This document shows, piece by piece, positions 25,315-34,843 of a stretch of DNA of 64,000 nt. Made by a program: the position numbers and the translations under genes. The notes beneath the pieces are model-generated. The model saw only the letters and a list, made by a program, of their open reading frames with translations, was not told the origin of the DNA and ran no database searches. How positions within the stretch are numbered: position 1 is the stretch's first letter; each line of letters opens with the position of its first letter. This stretch comes from Aliidiomarina sanyensis (GTDB lineage Bacteria > Pseudomonadota > Gammaproteobacteria > Enterobacterales > Alteromonadaceae), in contig NZ_PIPM01000009.1 of the NCBI RefSeq assembly GCF_003987175.1, positions 1 to 64,000 on the forward strand, given 5' to 3'.

Positions 25315-26700
25315 ATGCTCCGCATATACAATTCATTGACGCAAGAGAAAGAAGAATTCAAGCCGCTTGAGCTCGGAAAAGTGAAACTCTACGTCTGTGG
25401 TGTGACAATCTACGATTTCTGTCACATCGGGCATGCGCGGACTTATGTTGCGTTTGATGTTGTGGTGCGTTATCTGCGCTACTTGGGCTACGATGTGACG
25501 TTCGTGCGAAATGTGACGGATGTAGATGACAAAATTATTAAGCGTGCGGCTGAGAATAACGAAGCCATTGATGATGTCACCGAACGTTTTCTTGGTTATA
25601 TGCACGAGGACTTTGCGGCGTTGAATCTTGTTGAACCGGATATTGAGCCCCGCGTGACGACACACATGCAGGACATTATCGAATTGGTGCAGACCCTCAT
25701 CGATAAAAAGCATGCTTACGTGGCGGCTTCTGGGGATGTTCTGTTTGATGTATCGAGTTTCGCAAATTACGGCAAATTGAGCGGTCAGAACTTAGCGCAG
25801 TTGCAGGCAGGAGCGCGCGTATCCGTTGCGCAAGACAAAGAGGATCCCCTTGATTTTGTTCTTTGGAAACGCGCAAAATCCGGTGAGCCCAGTTGGGAGT
25901 CTCCTTGGGGCGCGGGCCGTCCTGGCTGGCACATTGAGTGCTCTGCGATGAACGGTAAACACCTAGGCGCTCATTTTGATATTCATGGAGGTGGTTCTGA
26001 CTTAATGTTCCCCCACCATGAAAACGAAATTGCCCAATCCTGCTGTGCTCACGGCACACCGTATGTCAATTACTGGATGCACTCTGGGATGGTCCAAGTG
26101 AATCAAGAAAAAATGTCCAAATCATTGGGTAATTTCTTCACGATTCGCGATGTTCTTAAGTCGTATACAGCAGAAACTGTGCGTTTTTTCTTATTGTCGG
26201 GGCATTATCGGAGTCAGTTGAACTACTCTGAATCGCATCTTGACCAAGCGCACAGTGGCCTTGAGCGTCTCTACACCGCATTGCGGGGGATTGTCTGCAC
26301 AGCACCATCGGAAGCGACACGATCCGAATATGAATCTCGCTTCCAAGCTGCGTTAAATGATGACTTTAACGTCCCAGACGCGATGGCGGTCTTGTTTGAC
26401 ATTGCACGAGATTTAAACAAGGTACGGACCGAGCAACCCGATTTGGCGAATGAGCTCGGTGGTCTATTGCAAACGTACGGTGCAGTACTCGGAATTTTGC
26501 AACAGGAGCCGGATTCGTTCTTACAAGGTAAAACGGATACTTCGGTCGACGTCGCGCACGTCGAAGCACTTATTGCTGAACGTAACGCCGCGCGTGCAGC
26601 AAAAGATTGGGGTCGTGCAGATAAAGCGCGAGATGAATTGCAGGCGCTCGGGATTGTACTTGAAGATACGCCTTCGGGAACGCTCTGGCGCAAAGCTTAA
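25315..26700 (+). CDS. cysS: Cysteinyl-tRNA synthetase
   Basis: A 461-residue class I synthetase that charges tRNA-Cys. Zinc ligand Cys in YVCGVTIYD, the HIGHART signature, [30 protein letters not shown] and the EKMSKSLGN loop are all in place, and length is normal. The C-terminal helical domain ends in the family's [25 protein letters not shown] block. A TATACT box (25273-25278) may be its -10 element. The M17 peptidase gene follows after 23 bp. Confidence 0.98.
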   Translation: MLRIYNSLTQEKEEFKPLELGKVKLYVCGVTIYDFCHIGHARTYVAFDVVVRYLRYLGYDVTFVRNVTDVDDKIIKRAAENNEAIDDVTERFLGYMHEDFAALNLVEPDIEPRVTTHMQDIIELVQTLIDKKHAYVAASGDVLFDVSSFANYGKLSGQNLAQLQAGARVSVAQDKEDPLDFVLWKRAKSGEPSWESPWGAGRPGWHIECSAMNGKHLGAHFDIHGGGSDLMFPHHENEIAQSCCAHGTPYVNYWMHSGMVQVNQEKMSKSLGNFFTIRDVLKSYTAETVRFFLLSGHYRSQLNYSESHLDQAHSGLERLYTALRGIVCTAPSEATRSEYESRFQAALNDDFNVPDAMAVLFDIARDLNKVRTEQPDLANELGGLLQTYGAVLGILQQEPDSFLQGKTDTSVDVAHVEALIAERNAARAAKDWGRADKARDELQALGIVLEDTPSGTLWRKA

Positions 26701-26723
26701 TGTTTAAAGAACGAGGAGTCGGA

Positions 26724-28259
26724 ATGGCTACACCACACGTTCAGGTTTTTTCTACGCTTAACGAGCTCTCGGATCATACGCATGATTTTGATGCGGTGAT
26801 TTTAGTAGGGCCACATTTTTCAGGCCTTGATTCGCGAATTGATGAGGCCCTCAAAAGCGCGACTAAAGTTCACGAGAATATCACCCGGACTGGCGGTGTG
26901 ATTGCATGTGAGCTTGTCGCGTCCGGTCGCTTGATTCTGGCGCCCACAGGCTCGCTGGATAGAGATTACGACGATGTCCGTCGGTTTTATGATGCCGCTC
27001 GAAAGGCAGCCGATGTGGCTGAGCAAAGCGGCGCACGCAAACCCGTGTTGATGGCGGTGAACGTGCCACAAGACGCGACCTTCGAAAATGCACTTGCGTT
27101 GGTGTATTTCGGGTTTAGCCAAGGGTTATATCAGCCCTTAGAAGCACGCGAACACTTTGGCGAGGGGCTCGAGCCAATCCAGCAGGTTGGCCTAATCGGT
27201 GAAGTGGACGGAAAGTGGTTACATGCAGTGGAAGAGGGACGCCGCGTTGCTCGTGACCTGTGCGGGACAGAACCTGAGCGGATGTCACCGTTGCGTTTTG
27301 CGGAATACTGTCAGAGTGCTTTCGCGGGCACCGCGGTCAAGGTAACGGTCCTCGATGATCGTCCGCAACTTGAAGTGGAATATCCCTTACTCTCTGCCGT
27401 TGCACGCGCCTCATTTGAGACGAATCAACGCCCTTGTGTTATTCGCTTAGAGTACACGCCTGAGGGGCCGGTGGAGCAGACGTTAATGCTGGTCGGCAAA
27501 GGGATCACCTACGACACAGGTGGAGCGGATTTGAAAGTCGGTGGACACATGGCGGGGATGAGCCGTGACAAGGGCGGTGCAGCGGGCGTTGCGGGTTTTG
27601 TGAAAGCTTTGGCACACATTCAGCCGAAAGGAATCAAAGTGGTAGCCGAGTTAGCTGCGGTTCGAAATAATATTGGTGAGACGGCGTTTGTAGCAGACGA
27701 GATCATTACAGGGCGTTCTGGAGTCCGAGTTCGTATCGGGAATACGGACGCTGAGGGCCGTTTGATAATGGCAGATTGCCTCGCACGTATGACCGAACTT
27801 GCAGTGGATGAAAAGGAGCCGGTGCTCTTTACGGTAGCGACCTTGACCGGACATGCGGCACTCGCAAAAGGCCCGTATACAGCATTGGTCCCAAATAAGA
27901 CGGCTGAACGAAGCGGCTCGGTTGATGCGCTGCTTAGCGCGGGAGAGCTCTGGGGCGATCCTGCAGAACTATCTCCGAGCCGTCGCGAGGATTATGATTT
28001 TGTCGCTGGTCGGACGAAAGCTGATGATCTGCTGTCCTCAAACAACGGTCCTTCTGCAACGACCAAACGTGGGCACCAATTCCCCATGGCATTTTTAGTG
28101 CGTGTGGCGGGTTTGGATAAACACCAGTTTAGCAGTGAAACTCCAATCCCTTATGTGCATATAGATATTGCAGGGAGTGGCGTCGAGGGGGGTGATTGGC
28201 AACATGGCAAACCAACGGCAACCCCCGTACTGGCGCTATCGGGACGTTACTTGCGATAA
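26724..28259 (+). CDS. M17 leucyl-aminopeptidase family protein
   Basis: A 511-residue two-metal aminopeptidase. The C-terminal catalytic half has VGKGITYDTGGADLK, SRDKGGAAG and NTDAEGRLIMADCL, so all metal-binding residues of PepA (two Lys, three Asp, Glu and Arg) have counterparts. The N-terminal half is not closely like PepA, and the YDTGGADLKVGG variation from the usual FDSGGxSLKP suggests a separate subfamily. Start: GAGGAG lies 5 bases ahead of ATG 26724; the frame could begin earlier only by overlapping the cysS stop. It probably forms an operon with cysS. Peptide substrate unknown. Confidence 0.9.
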   Translation: MATPHVQVFSTLNELSDHTHDFDAVILVGPHFSGLDSRIDEALKSATKVHENITRTGGVIACELVASGRLILAPTGSLDRDYDDVRRFYDAARKAADVAEQSGARKPVLMAVNVPQDATFENALALVYFGFSQGLYQPLEAREHFGEGLEPIQQVGLIGEVDGKWLHAVEEGRRVARDLCGTEPERMSPLRFAEYCQSAFAGTAVKVTVLDDRPQLEVEYPLLSAVARASFETNQRPCVIRLEYTPEGPVEQTLMLVGKGITYDTGGADLKVGGHMAGMSRDKGGAAGVAGFVKALAHIQPKGIKVVAELAAVRNNIGETAFVADEIITGRSGVRVRIGNTDAEGRLIMADCLARMTELAVDEKEPVLFTVATLTGHAALAKGPYTALVPNKTAERSGSVDALLSAGELWGDPAELSPSRREDYDFVAGRTKADDLLSSNNGPSATTKRGHQFPMAFLVRVAGLDKHQFSSETPIPYVHIDIAGSGVEGGDWQHGKPTATPVLALSGRYLR

Positions 28260-28276
28260 CGGGCACGATAAAAAGA

Positions 28277-28308
28277 AAAAACCTGCACTCGGTGCAGGTT
28301 TTTTTTTG
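28277..28308 (+). terminator. Terminator behind the M17 peptidase gene
   Basis: Perfect 8-bp stem ACCTGCAC / GTGCAGGT with a TCG loop, preceded by six As and followed by ten Ts. It can serve the convergent lipoprotein gene as well. Confidence 0.93.
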
Positions 28309-28320
28309 CCCGCTACTTTT

Positions 28321-28593
28321 CTATAGTCCGCGGCTTTGTTTATCGACCACACGACGAGCGACAAAGGTAACGTGCACGTGGCGCTCATCCGTGCCCCAAC
28401 GACATTCGTTTGGCCGGTCAAAGTTATCACACCAAGTTGGCGTCCCAAGGATATGAACTACTTCTGAATAGCGCATTCCCATATCGACGTTATTATATTG
28501 GCTGCGCGTGACTCTGCTGTCGGTGCAAGCTGACAATAAAAGGAGTGGCACCGCACAAAGGAGCCCTATGAGTACTTGATTATACCGTTTCAT
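28321..28593 (-). CDS. Small BamE/SmpA-like lipoprotein
   Basis: A 90-residue lipoprotein (lipobox LLSAC, Cys 23) whose mature part contains MGMRYSEVVHILGTPTWCD and a following ECRWG..HVHVTFVARRVV, the helix-then-sheet pattern of SmpA/BamE-type domains, in which the GxP turn follows the first helix. BamE itself is longer, so this is more likely a paralogue. A strong ribosome-binding site (GGAGGT) is 5 bases before the ATG. Function unknown. It follows the thioesterase gene on the same strand. Confidence 0.8.
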   Translation of the reverse strand: MKRYNQVLIGLLCAVPLLLLSACTDSRVTRSQYNNVDMGMRYSEVVHILGTPTWCDNFDRPNECRWGTDERHVHVTFVARRVVDKQSRGL

Positions 28594-28635
28594 CAAACAC
28601 CTCCATGATTGATCATGAGCAATCGTGAAAGCCAG

Positions 28636-29034
28636 TCACGATGGTGGATCAATAGTGAGTTTATCGAGTTGCTCTTTCGTTTTCCCATGAGGTTGAGGAG
28701 TCCTCGATTCACTGTCGATATGAACAAAGACGATATCGTCTGCGATGCAGATGTTCTGTTTTGTCCCTTTATTCCGAACAACGCAAGTCACGGTTAGTGA
28801 GGTCCGTCCGACACTTTTAATAGCGAGTCCGAATTCCACTACATCTCCTTGAAATGCTGATGCTTGAAAGGTTATTTCCCCAATGTGTTTGGTCACCAGG
28901 CTTTTTTGATCGAGTTGGCAGCTGGCAAAAATGTATGCTTCTTCATCGATCCACTCAAGTATGCGCCCTCCAAATAGAGAGCCGGCAAAATTCAGATCAT
29001 TCGGCATGACAAGTCGTCGAGACAAAAATCGCAT
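28636..29034 (-). CDS. YciA-like hotdog-fold acyl-CoA thioesterase
   Basis: A 132-residue hotdog-fold protein with the core MPNDLNFAGSLFGGRILEWIDEEAYIFA, where the Asn/Asp and the FGG turn are typical of YciA/BFIT-type acyl-CoA hydrolases, and VGRTSLTVTCVVRN in the following strands. It probably hydrolyses acyl-CoA esters; chain-length preference cannot be told. A minor oddity is the C-terminal tail rich in Thr and Lys. Upstream of the small lipoprotein gene by 43 bp. Confidence 0.88.
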   Translation of the reverse strand: MRFLSRRLVMPNDLNFAGSLFGGRILEWIDEEAYIFASCQLDQKSLVTKHIGEITFQASAFQGDVVEFGLAIKSVGRTSLTVTCVVRNKGTKQNICIADDIVFVHIDSESRTPQPHGKTKEQLDKLTIDPPS

Positions 29035-29103
29035 GGAGAATCCTCGTTATGGAACCTGTGTTAAGTATAACGTAGTTTGTATTTTTTAGCGGGGTCGCGA
29101 AAA

Positions 29104-29132
29104 CAAAAAAGCCCTCTAAAAAGAGGGCTTTG
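29104..29132 (-). terminator. Terminator of the TonB-dependent receptor gene
   Basis: On the minus strand AAGCCCTC pairs with GAGGGCTT and runs into a T tract (TTTTTTG). It is 17 bp past the receptor stop. Confidence 0.9.
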
Positions 29133-29148
29133 GTCAGGTTGTTATGGG

Positions 29149-31398
29149 TTAGAAACGCGCTCTAAAGCCGACGCCAAAGTTGCGTCCTGGCATGGGAGCG
29201 TAATCCCGAATGAAGCTGTTGTGAACAAAGCCAAGTTCGTTGGTGATGTTCTCAACTTTCAAATACAACGCAATGTCTTGTCCTGCGAAGATGCCAGGGT
29301 AGTAGTTCACGTGAAGATTCACTAATCCAAAACCATCGGTTGCCTGCTCATTCTCTGCGACTCGATTTTGCGCAAGATAGTGGGTGTAACCGAGAGTACC
29401 ATCCCAATTTGCTTCTGAATATGTCGCACTCAAACCGAAACGCTGGGCTGGAATTCGCGGTACGTTGCCACCTGAGGCAAAAACTGCGCGGGTATAGTCA
29501 GTAAACCCGTTAACACGCCAGTTTTCATTGAAAACATAGCGGCCTGAGATCTCGTAACCATACAATTCAGCTGTACGCTGTGCATGCTGATACACCGGCA
29601 AACCACTGTGGTCGTGGTCGTGATCATGCCCATGATCATGTCCGTGATCATGGCCGTGGTCGTGACCATGTCCCATTCCCAGATCGATTTCACCATCCAG
29701 CTCACCGCTCAAAATGCCGGTATTCTGCAGGTAGATGAAATTGTTAATGCGGTTGAAGAACACATTGGTGTCTAGGTGCCAGCGATTACCTTCAAAGTGC
29801 ATCCCGAAATCAAAGTTGTGCGATTGTTCCTTCCCGAGCGCGCGATCAGCAAGTTCTAGATGGAAAGCCTGATCGTGGTCGTGTCCGTGATCATGGTCAT
29901 GGTCATGTCCGTGGTCGTGTCCATGGTCGTGCTCGCCGTGAATACGATACACGCCGCCCACCTCATAGGTACGCGTCGCAAAGTGCGCGCCATTTGAGAA
30001 CAACTCATTGGCTTGTGGAGCTCGCTCACTGTAGCTCAAGCTCCCTGAGAGTTTCACCATTGGTGAGACTTGCCAGTTTGCGCCAAACGATAAGCTTGCA
30101 GGATGGTACTCGAGCGCGTGGAAGCCCTGGCTGCGTAACTCGACTTGCTCAATGCGCCCACCAATTTCATAGGTAACGTCGCCTACTTGGCGTTCGCCGA
30201 TCCAGAATAGTCCCATCAAGTCGGTATCAGTTGCCGGAGTGAATGCTTCTTCTCCAAATGAATCATATTTCTGACGCGAAATTTGCGTGCCTAATGCACC
30301 ACGCCAACCCATGATCGGGGCATGGCGCGCAATAATCCGGAGCTCTGTTTGTTCGAGCATAAAGCCGGTTTCTACGAAGTCATCTTCAATTTCTTCGTGC
30401 AGAAGGTCTGTGTATCCGAAGTTGAAATCGATGCGCTCAACACCACGCATCGGCTCATTGATGCTACTAATGAACTGGAACCGGTCTTGTTTCATTTTCG
30501 CAAAGATACCGTCGTCATGTCCGTGGCCACTATCGTGACTGTGTCCGTGGTCATGTCCATGGTCATCGCCTCCATGATCGTGGTCGTGCCCAGGAAGTCC
30601 ATATTCGCGTTCAATACGGCCAAATGAGAAACCGGCAAAACCACGGTCAAAGAAATAGCTTGCGCCGACGGTCGCACCGCGGTCGTCTGTAAATGAATTC
30701 TCGATTTCGCGTTCAAGATCACCGTCTGGTGTCACGAAAGCAGGGACTCGGTAGTCTTCTGCATGACGATAAAAACCGTCAAGGTGCAGGACGAAGTCTC
30801 CATTACCCACGTTGAGGTCAAACGCAGCAGAGCGACCTTCTGAAACGCTGTCATAGCGAGCGCCATAACTTCCTTCGATGCCTTCAAGCGCTTGGCGAGG
30901 GACGCGGTTATCAACTACGTTGACTACACCACCGCTGGCGCCACTTCCAAACAGAAGGGTGGCAGGACCGCGAAGAACTTCGATCTGTTGTGCTGTGGTT
31001 GCTTCTGTCGTTACCGCATGGTCTGGACCGCCACGAGATATGTCGGCGACATCAAGACCGTTTTGGGTGATCTTGACGCGCGGACCATCGAGTCCGCGAA
31101 TGACCGGACTACTTGCGGTCGGACTGTAATAGGTTGACTGAACACCGGGTAAGTTCCGGAGTGTTTCACCGAGCGTGGCGGTCTCCGCGCTACGCAGCTC
31201 ATCCCCATGAAGGACGTAAATGGGTTGTGCTGTTTCAAGCGGTGTCCGATCAAACGGGTTTGCAGTGACAATAATTCGCTCGTACTGTTTTTCTGTACTC
31301 GTATCAGGACTGTCCGGTGCGGTCTCTGCAATGACCAGTTGGGGAGATAGGAAAGCTGCAACAGCAAGTGCAATCGGGGTCTTCTTCATCTTCAACAT
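29149..31398 (-). CDS. Histidine-rich TonB-dependent receptor, ZnuD-like
   Basis: A 749-residue outer-membrane receptor. A signal peptide (to about residue 24), the plug domain (IIVTANPFDRT as TonB-box region, VLRGPATLLFGSGASGGVVNV) and a beta-barrel ending in GFRARF are present. Three His/Asp-rich loops made of GHDHDH-type repeats occur at about residues 268-300, 488-515 and 578-606. This architecture resembles the zinc receptor ZnuD, and a Zur-like site lies 37 bp upstream, so zinc uptake under zinc limitation is the likely role. Copper or nickel binding cannot be excluded. GCAGGA precedes the ATG by 7 bases. No other metal-transport gene is adjacent. Confidence 0.92.
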   Translation of the reverse strand: MLKMKKTPIALAVAAFLSPQLVIAETAPDSPDTSTEKQYERIIVTANPFDRTPLETAQPIYVLHGDELRSAETATLGETLRNLPGVQSTYYSPTASSPVIRGLDGPRVKITQNGLDVADISRGGPDHAVTTEATTAQQIEVLRGPATLLFGSGASGGVVNVVDNRVPRQALEGIEGSYGARYDSVSEGRSAAFDLNVGNGDFVLHLDGFYRHAEDYRVPAFVTPDGDLEREIENSFTDDRGATVGASYFFDRGFAGFSFGRIEREYGLPGHDHDHGGDDHGHDHGHSHDSGHGHDDGIFAKMKQDRFQFISSINEPMRGVERIDFNFGYTDLLHEEIEDDFVETGFMLEQTELRIIARHAPIMGWRGALGTQISRQKYDSFGEEAFTPATDTDLMGLFWIGERQVGDVTYEIGGRIEQVELRSQGFHALEYHPASLSFGANWQVSPMVKLSGSLSYSERAPQANELFSNGAHFATRTYEVGGVYRIHGEHDHGHDHGHDHDHDHGHDHDQAFHLELADRALGKEQSHNFDFGMHFEGNRWHLDTNVFFNRINNFIYLQNTGILSGELDGEIDLGMGHGHDHGHDHGHDHGHDHDHDHSGLPVYQHAQRTAELYGYEISGRYVFNENWRVNGFTDYTRAVFASGGNVPRIPAQRFGLSATYSEANWDGTLGYTHYLAQNRVAENEQATDGFGLVNLHVNYYPGIFAGQDIALYLKVENITNELGFVHNSFIRDYAPMPGRNFGVGFRARF

Positions 31399-31432
31399 GG
31401 TAGTTCCTGCATTTCATCGTGTTAGCGTGTTT

Positions 31433-31450
31433 GTGATAATATAACATTAC
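31433..31450. promoter_or_regulatory. zur box: Zur-like box upstream of the ZnuD-like receptor
   Basis: On the minus strand this reads GTAATGTTATATTATCAC. The half GTAATGTTATA matches the gammaproteobacterial Zur consensus (GAAATGTTATANTATAACATTTC-type); the other half is degenerate, with 6 of 9 positions complementary. It lies 35-52 bp ahead of the receptor's start codon, an expected place for a repressor site. Regulation by Zur is inferred. Confidence 0.6.
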
Positions 31451-31603
31451 AACTGTTCAGTGCAAGCAACAACAGCCTTCGGTGCGATTGCGACCAATCG
31501 CTCGTCTCGTGCGATTAGACTCATCGTGCGTTTGAAACAATTGATTGTATGTCGTCGCTTTTTTGCCGACACTAGGGATTCCTTTATCCAACGTTGATTT
31601 GTC

Positions 31604-33313
31604 ATGAGTTTTCTAAGTACATCGAAATACCGCACAGCCCTTATTGCGTTCGTTGCGATTCTTACTTTGGCGGGGTGCAGCCCAAAAAATGAAGAGTCGA
31701 TAAAAATCGCGCTCCCTGCGGCGAAACCAACCTCGCTTCAAGCCCACCTTGAGTTTCTTGCCGATGATTTGCTCGAAGGCCGAGACACGGGCTCACGCGG
31801 GCATGAGATTGCATCAAAGTACATTGCTGCGCAGTTCCAATTGCTGGGGCTTGAACCTGCCGGGACGGATGGCTATTTCCAACGTATTACCTTTCGGAGT
31901 AGTCGTTTGGTGCAAGAAACCCCACCAAGTTTTCAGTTGGCGTTTGGTGAGCAGAACATAGAATTGCGTTATCCGAATCAATTCATGACTGGGCCGAGTG
32001 CTACCCATGAACACGCGGAAGTGACAGCGGACTTGGTATTTGCAGGATATGGTCTCGTGTCCGAGCAATTTGGTATTGATGACTATGCGGGTCTTGATGT
32101 TGACGGGAAGATCGTTGTCGTATTGCAAGGGCGTCCAGATTTTCTACCGAGTGAAGAAGCCGCCCATTTGAACGCACAAAAGACTCAAAATGCCGTAGAG
32201 CGCGGTGCTGTGGGTTTCATTACCCTCCATTCTCCCGCTACAGAGCGAGTTCGGCCCTGGCGTAGCTCGATGATTTTTCTCAATAGCCCTCGCATTCGCT
32301 GGCTAAACGAAGATGGTGAACCGCACAATGACTTTGGCCAATTGCTAGGCAGTGCGACGCTCCATTTCGAAGCTGCTGGACCCATATTCGAACATGCAGG
32401 TCATGACCTCGATGCCATTTTCTCGCAGGCCGAAGCCGGAGAAATGCCATCAGGTTTTGCATTGAATGCGCAAGCTTCTATGACACGCCATTCAACCTTT
32501 GAAGAAATTACCAGTCCCAATGTATTGGCGGTTTTACCGGGGGCCGATCCCGAGTTAAAGCATGAGTATGTTATTTACACTGCGCACTCAGATCATACGG
32601 GCGTCGCCCGGGACTTCAGTTCTACGTCAAACATTAATAATGGTGCGTTGGATAATGCAGCCGGTGTTTCTGTGATGTTGGAAACAGCTCGGATATTTGC
32701 CGAGACCGCGGCCTTAGGGCAGCGCCCTAAACGCAGCATTTTGTTCGCAGCGGTCACTGCAGAAGAGCGAGGTTTGTTGGGCGCCGATTACTTTGCCCAT
32801 AACCCCACGGTGCCACTCGAAAGCTTGGTGGCAAATGTAAATCTTGATATGCCCGTTTTGTTGTATCCATTTGCCGATATCATTGCCTTTGGTGCAGAGC
32901 ATTCGAGTTTAGGAGCGGTGGTTGCGCGGGCGGCGGCGCGTCATGACACAGCGCTCAGTCCCGACCCCATGCCAGAACAAGCTATCTTTACGCGTTCAGA
33001 CCACTATACATTGGTACGCCAGGGGATTCCTGCGGTGTTCTTGATGACAGGTTTCACGTCTCGGAATGAAGATGAAGATGGCGGTGAGATCTGGGCGCGG
33101 TTTTTTGCGGAGAATTATCACCGTCCGGGCGATGATATTGAAACTTTAACCGAGATGTACGGCGGAATTCGCTACGATTACGGCGCTATTTTTACCGATA
33201 TCAATGTAGAGATTGGTAAAGAAATTGCGAATGATGCCAAGCGTCCTTATTGGTTACCGGAGAGCTACTTCGGGACGATCTTCGCTCCCGATAGGGCGGG
33301 AGTGCGGCATTAA
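31604..33313 (+). CDS. M28 family zinc metallopeptidase, lipoprotein
   Basis: A 569-residue secreted aminopeptidase. The lipobox LAGC (Cys 25) anchors it in the envelope. A PA domain (about 140-240) is inserted in the N-terminal half, and the M28 catalytic core starts at about 300. Zinc ligands are seen in TAHSDHTG, GALDNAAG, TAEERGLLG, NVNLDMP and the late NYHRPGDD. Such enzymes release N-terminal residues from peptides and fit a peptide-feeding lifestyle. Divergent from the TonB receptor; the shared 205-bp region holds the Zur-like box on the receptor side. Confidence 0.92.
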   Translation: MSFLSTSKYRTALIAFVAILTLAGCSPKNEESIKIALPAAKPTSLQAHLEFLADDLLEGRDTGSRGHEIASKYIAAQFQLLGLEPAGTDGYFQRITFRSSRLVQETPPSFQLAFGEQNIELRYPNQFMTGPSATHEHAEVTADLVFAGYGLVSEQFGIDDYAGLDVDGKIVVVLQGRPDFLPSEEAAHLNAQKTQNAVERGAVGFITLHSPATERVRPWRSSMIFLNSPRIRWLNEDGEPHNDFGQLLGSATLHFEAAGPIFEHAGHDLDAIFSQAEAGEMPSGFALNAQASMTRHSTFEEITSPNVLAVLPGADPELKHEYVIYTAHSDHTGVARDFSSTSNINNGALDNAAGVSVMLETARIFAETAALGQRPKRSILFAAVTAEERGLLGADYFAHNPTVPLESLVANVNLDMPVLLYPFADIIAFGAEHSSLGAVVARAAARHDTALSPDPMPEQAIFTRSDHYTLVRQGIPAVFLMTGFTSRNEDEDGGEIWARFFAENYHRPGDDIETLTEMYGGIRYDYGAIFTDINVEIGKEIANDAKRPYWLPESYFGTIFAPDRAGVRH

Positions 33314-33362
33314 ATTGGTGGGTGAGCTGCCATGTTTTTAGACAATAGTGAGCCTGAAATTG

Positions 33363-33809
33363 ATGAACTATCACTTGCACCCCCAACTTGAGAAAGATTG
33401 CTTTAAAGTGGGTCGTCTGCCCTTGTGCCAGGTACTGATGATGAACGACCGTCAATACCCCTGGTTTATTTTGGTCCCTCAACGAGCGGATGTGCGTGAA
33501 GTGTTTGAGCTGTCGAAGCAAGAACAACAGATGTTATGGCATGAGGTTGCTTGGCTTGGCGAACACTTGATGACAACCTATCAGGGTGAAAAACTGAATA
33601 TTGGAGCCCTAGGGAATATGGTGCCCCAGCTTCACGTGCATGTGATTGTTCGTGATCAATATGATGCGGCTTGGCCTGCACCGGTCTGGGGGAAAAGTCC
33701 GGCAAAGGCATTTCGAGTTGAGGATGCTGCGCAGCGGATCGCGCGGGTCGAAACCTTGCTGACCACGTACGTACCACCGACCTTCGGGAATGTAGATTCA
33801 GAAGCCTGA
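33363..33809 (+). CDS. HIT-domain protein
   Basis: A 148-residue histidine-triad protein with the motif QLHVHVIVR near residue 95; the first His of the triad appears replaced by Gln (usual HxHxH). Position PQLHVHVI fits the gammaproteobacterial HIT subgroup of nucleotide hydrolases or transferases. The ATG at 33363 is used; an upstream GTG lacks support. Convergent with fldB, with 4 bp between stops and a GCCTGA/TCAGGC hairpin across them (33804-33819). Confidence 0.88.
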   Translation: MNYHLHPQLEKDCFKVGRLPLCQVLMMNDRQYPWFILVPQRADVREVFELSKQEQQMLWHEVAWLGEHLMTTYQGEKLNIGALGNMVPQLHVHVIVRDQYDAAWPAPVWGKSPAKAFRVEDAAQRIARVETLLTTYVPPTFGNVDSEA

Positions 33810-33813
33810 GTTT

Positions 33814-34350
33814 TCAGGCCTCTGCAATTTCCTCAAGGAGTTGTGTACACCACTGAGTTATGCGTTCATCTGAGAGCTCATATTGCGAGTCTTCATCAAG
33901 TGCCAGTCCAACAAAGTGGGTTTTATCTTCGGTGAGCGCTTTTGACGCGATGAAGTCATATCCTTCATTTGGCCAGAACCCAATTCGGCGGATGGTCGCG
34001 CCACCGGAGCTTGCGGCAATTTCATCATGCAGCATTCCAAGCGCGTCTTGAAACCATTCGCTGTATCCTTGTTGATCACCCATCCCATAGAGTGCGATCA
34101 CCTTGTCGGCAAGATTGAGGTCACGGATCTCGTCCCAGTGACTCTCCCAATCTTCTTGAATCTCTCCAAAATCCCATGTGGAGAGGCCGAAAATCACATA
34201 GTCATAGTCCTCTGATTTTTTGAGGGGGACGTCTTTAATGTTGTGTAGCTCTACGATATCAGCACCAATAAAATCACGTATTTTTTCTGCTGCGATCTCG
34301 GTGTAGCAAGTCGTCGATCCGTAGAATAGACCGATACGAAATTCCGCCAT
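33814..34350 (-). CDS. fldB: Flavodoxin FldB
   Basis: A 178-residue flavodoxin carrying FMN, a low-potential one-electron carrier. The phosphate loop [12 protein letters not shown], the [15 protein letters not shown] flavin-stacking loop and [24 protein letters not shown] match E. coli FldB more closely than FldA. A monocistronic gene with GAGGAGA upstream of the ATG. Partner unknown. Confidence 0.94.
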   Translation of the reverse strand: MAEFRIGLFYGSTTCYTEIAAEKIRDFIGADIVELHNIKDVPLKKSEDYDYVIFGLSTWDFGEIQEDWESHWDEIRDLNLADKVIALYGMGDQQGYSEWFQDALGMLHDEIAASSGGATIRRIGFWPNEGYDFIASKALTEDKTHFVGLALDEDSQYELSDERITQWCTQLLEEIAEA

Positions 34351-34550
34351 GGAATCTCCTCAATATGGTATCAATGGCGCACGTGCGCGGATGCAAGATC
34401 AAGATAATACAACGTGGAATGCGTCTGAGTGGATCGGATCTTAGCAAATTCACGTCCGGATGGGCAGCACTGTTCTGGGTGGCTCGCACGGCGCAACCAA
34501 TTCAGGTAAACTCCCGCACCTAGCAGTTGGAACATGAATGAGGGGTATCA

Positions 34551-34841
34551 ATGGCACAGTCGGTGACTGAACTTGCAGAGGCGCTTGAATCTGTTTTTGA
34601 CCACGCAGTAGTTGACGGAAATGACGATGAGTTATTTGCCAGCGGATACTTGCGCGGTCACTTTGACCTTGTGGTTGCTCAGCTTGAAATGGAAGGTCAG
34701 CAACAAGCGAGTACGTTGTGGGTCGCGCTCGATGATGCCTTGAACAAAACGCGGGACGAGCTAAACCCCCAAGATCGGCAGCACGTACAAAACATGCTTG
34801 CGCGCCTTCGTGAACGCGCAATACAGCTTGAATCTGCTTAG
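34551..34841 (+). CDS. yfcL: YfcL family protein
   Basis: A 96-residue helical protein with the unmistakable family motif DELFASGYLRGHFDL. In E. coli yfcL is also next to mnmC and fabB, as here. Function unknown. GAGGGG is 6 bases before the ATG. It is convergent with mnmC, whose stop lies 2 bp away. Confidence 0.9.
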   Translation: MAQSVTELAEALESVFDHAVVDGNDDELFASGYLRGHFDLVVAQLEMEGQQQASTLWVALDDALNKTRDELNPQDRQHVQNMLARLRERAIQLESA

Positions 34842-34843
34842 TT

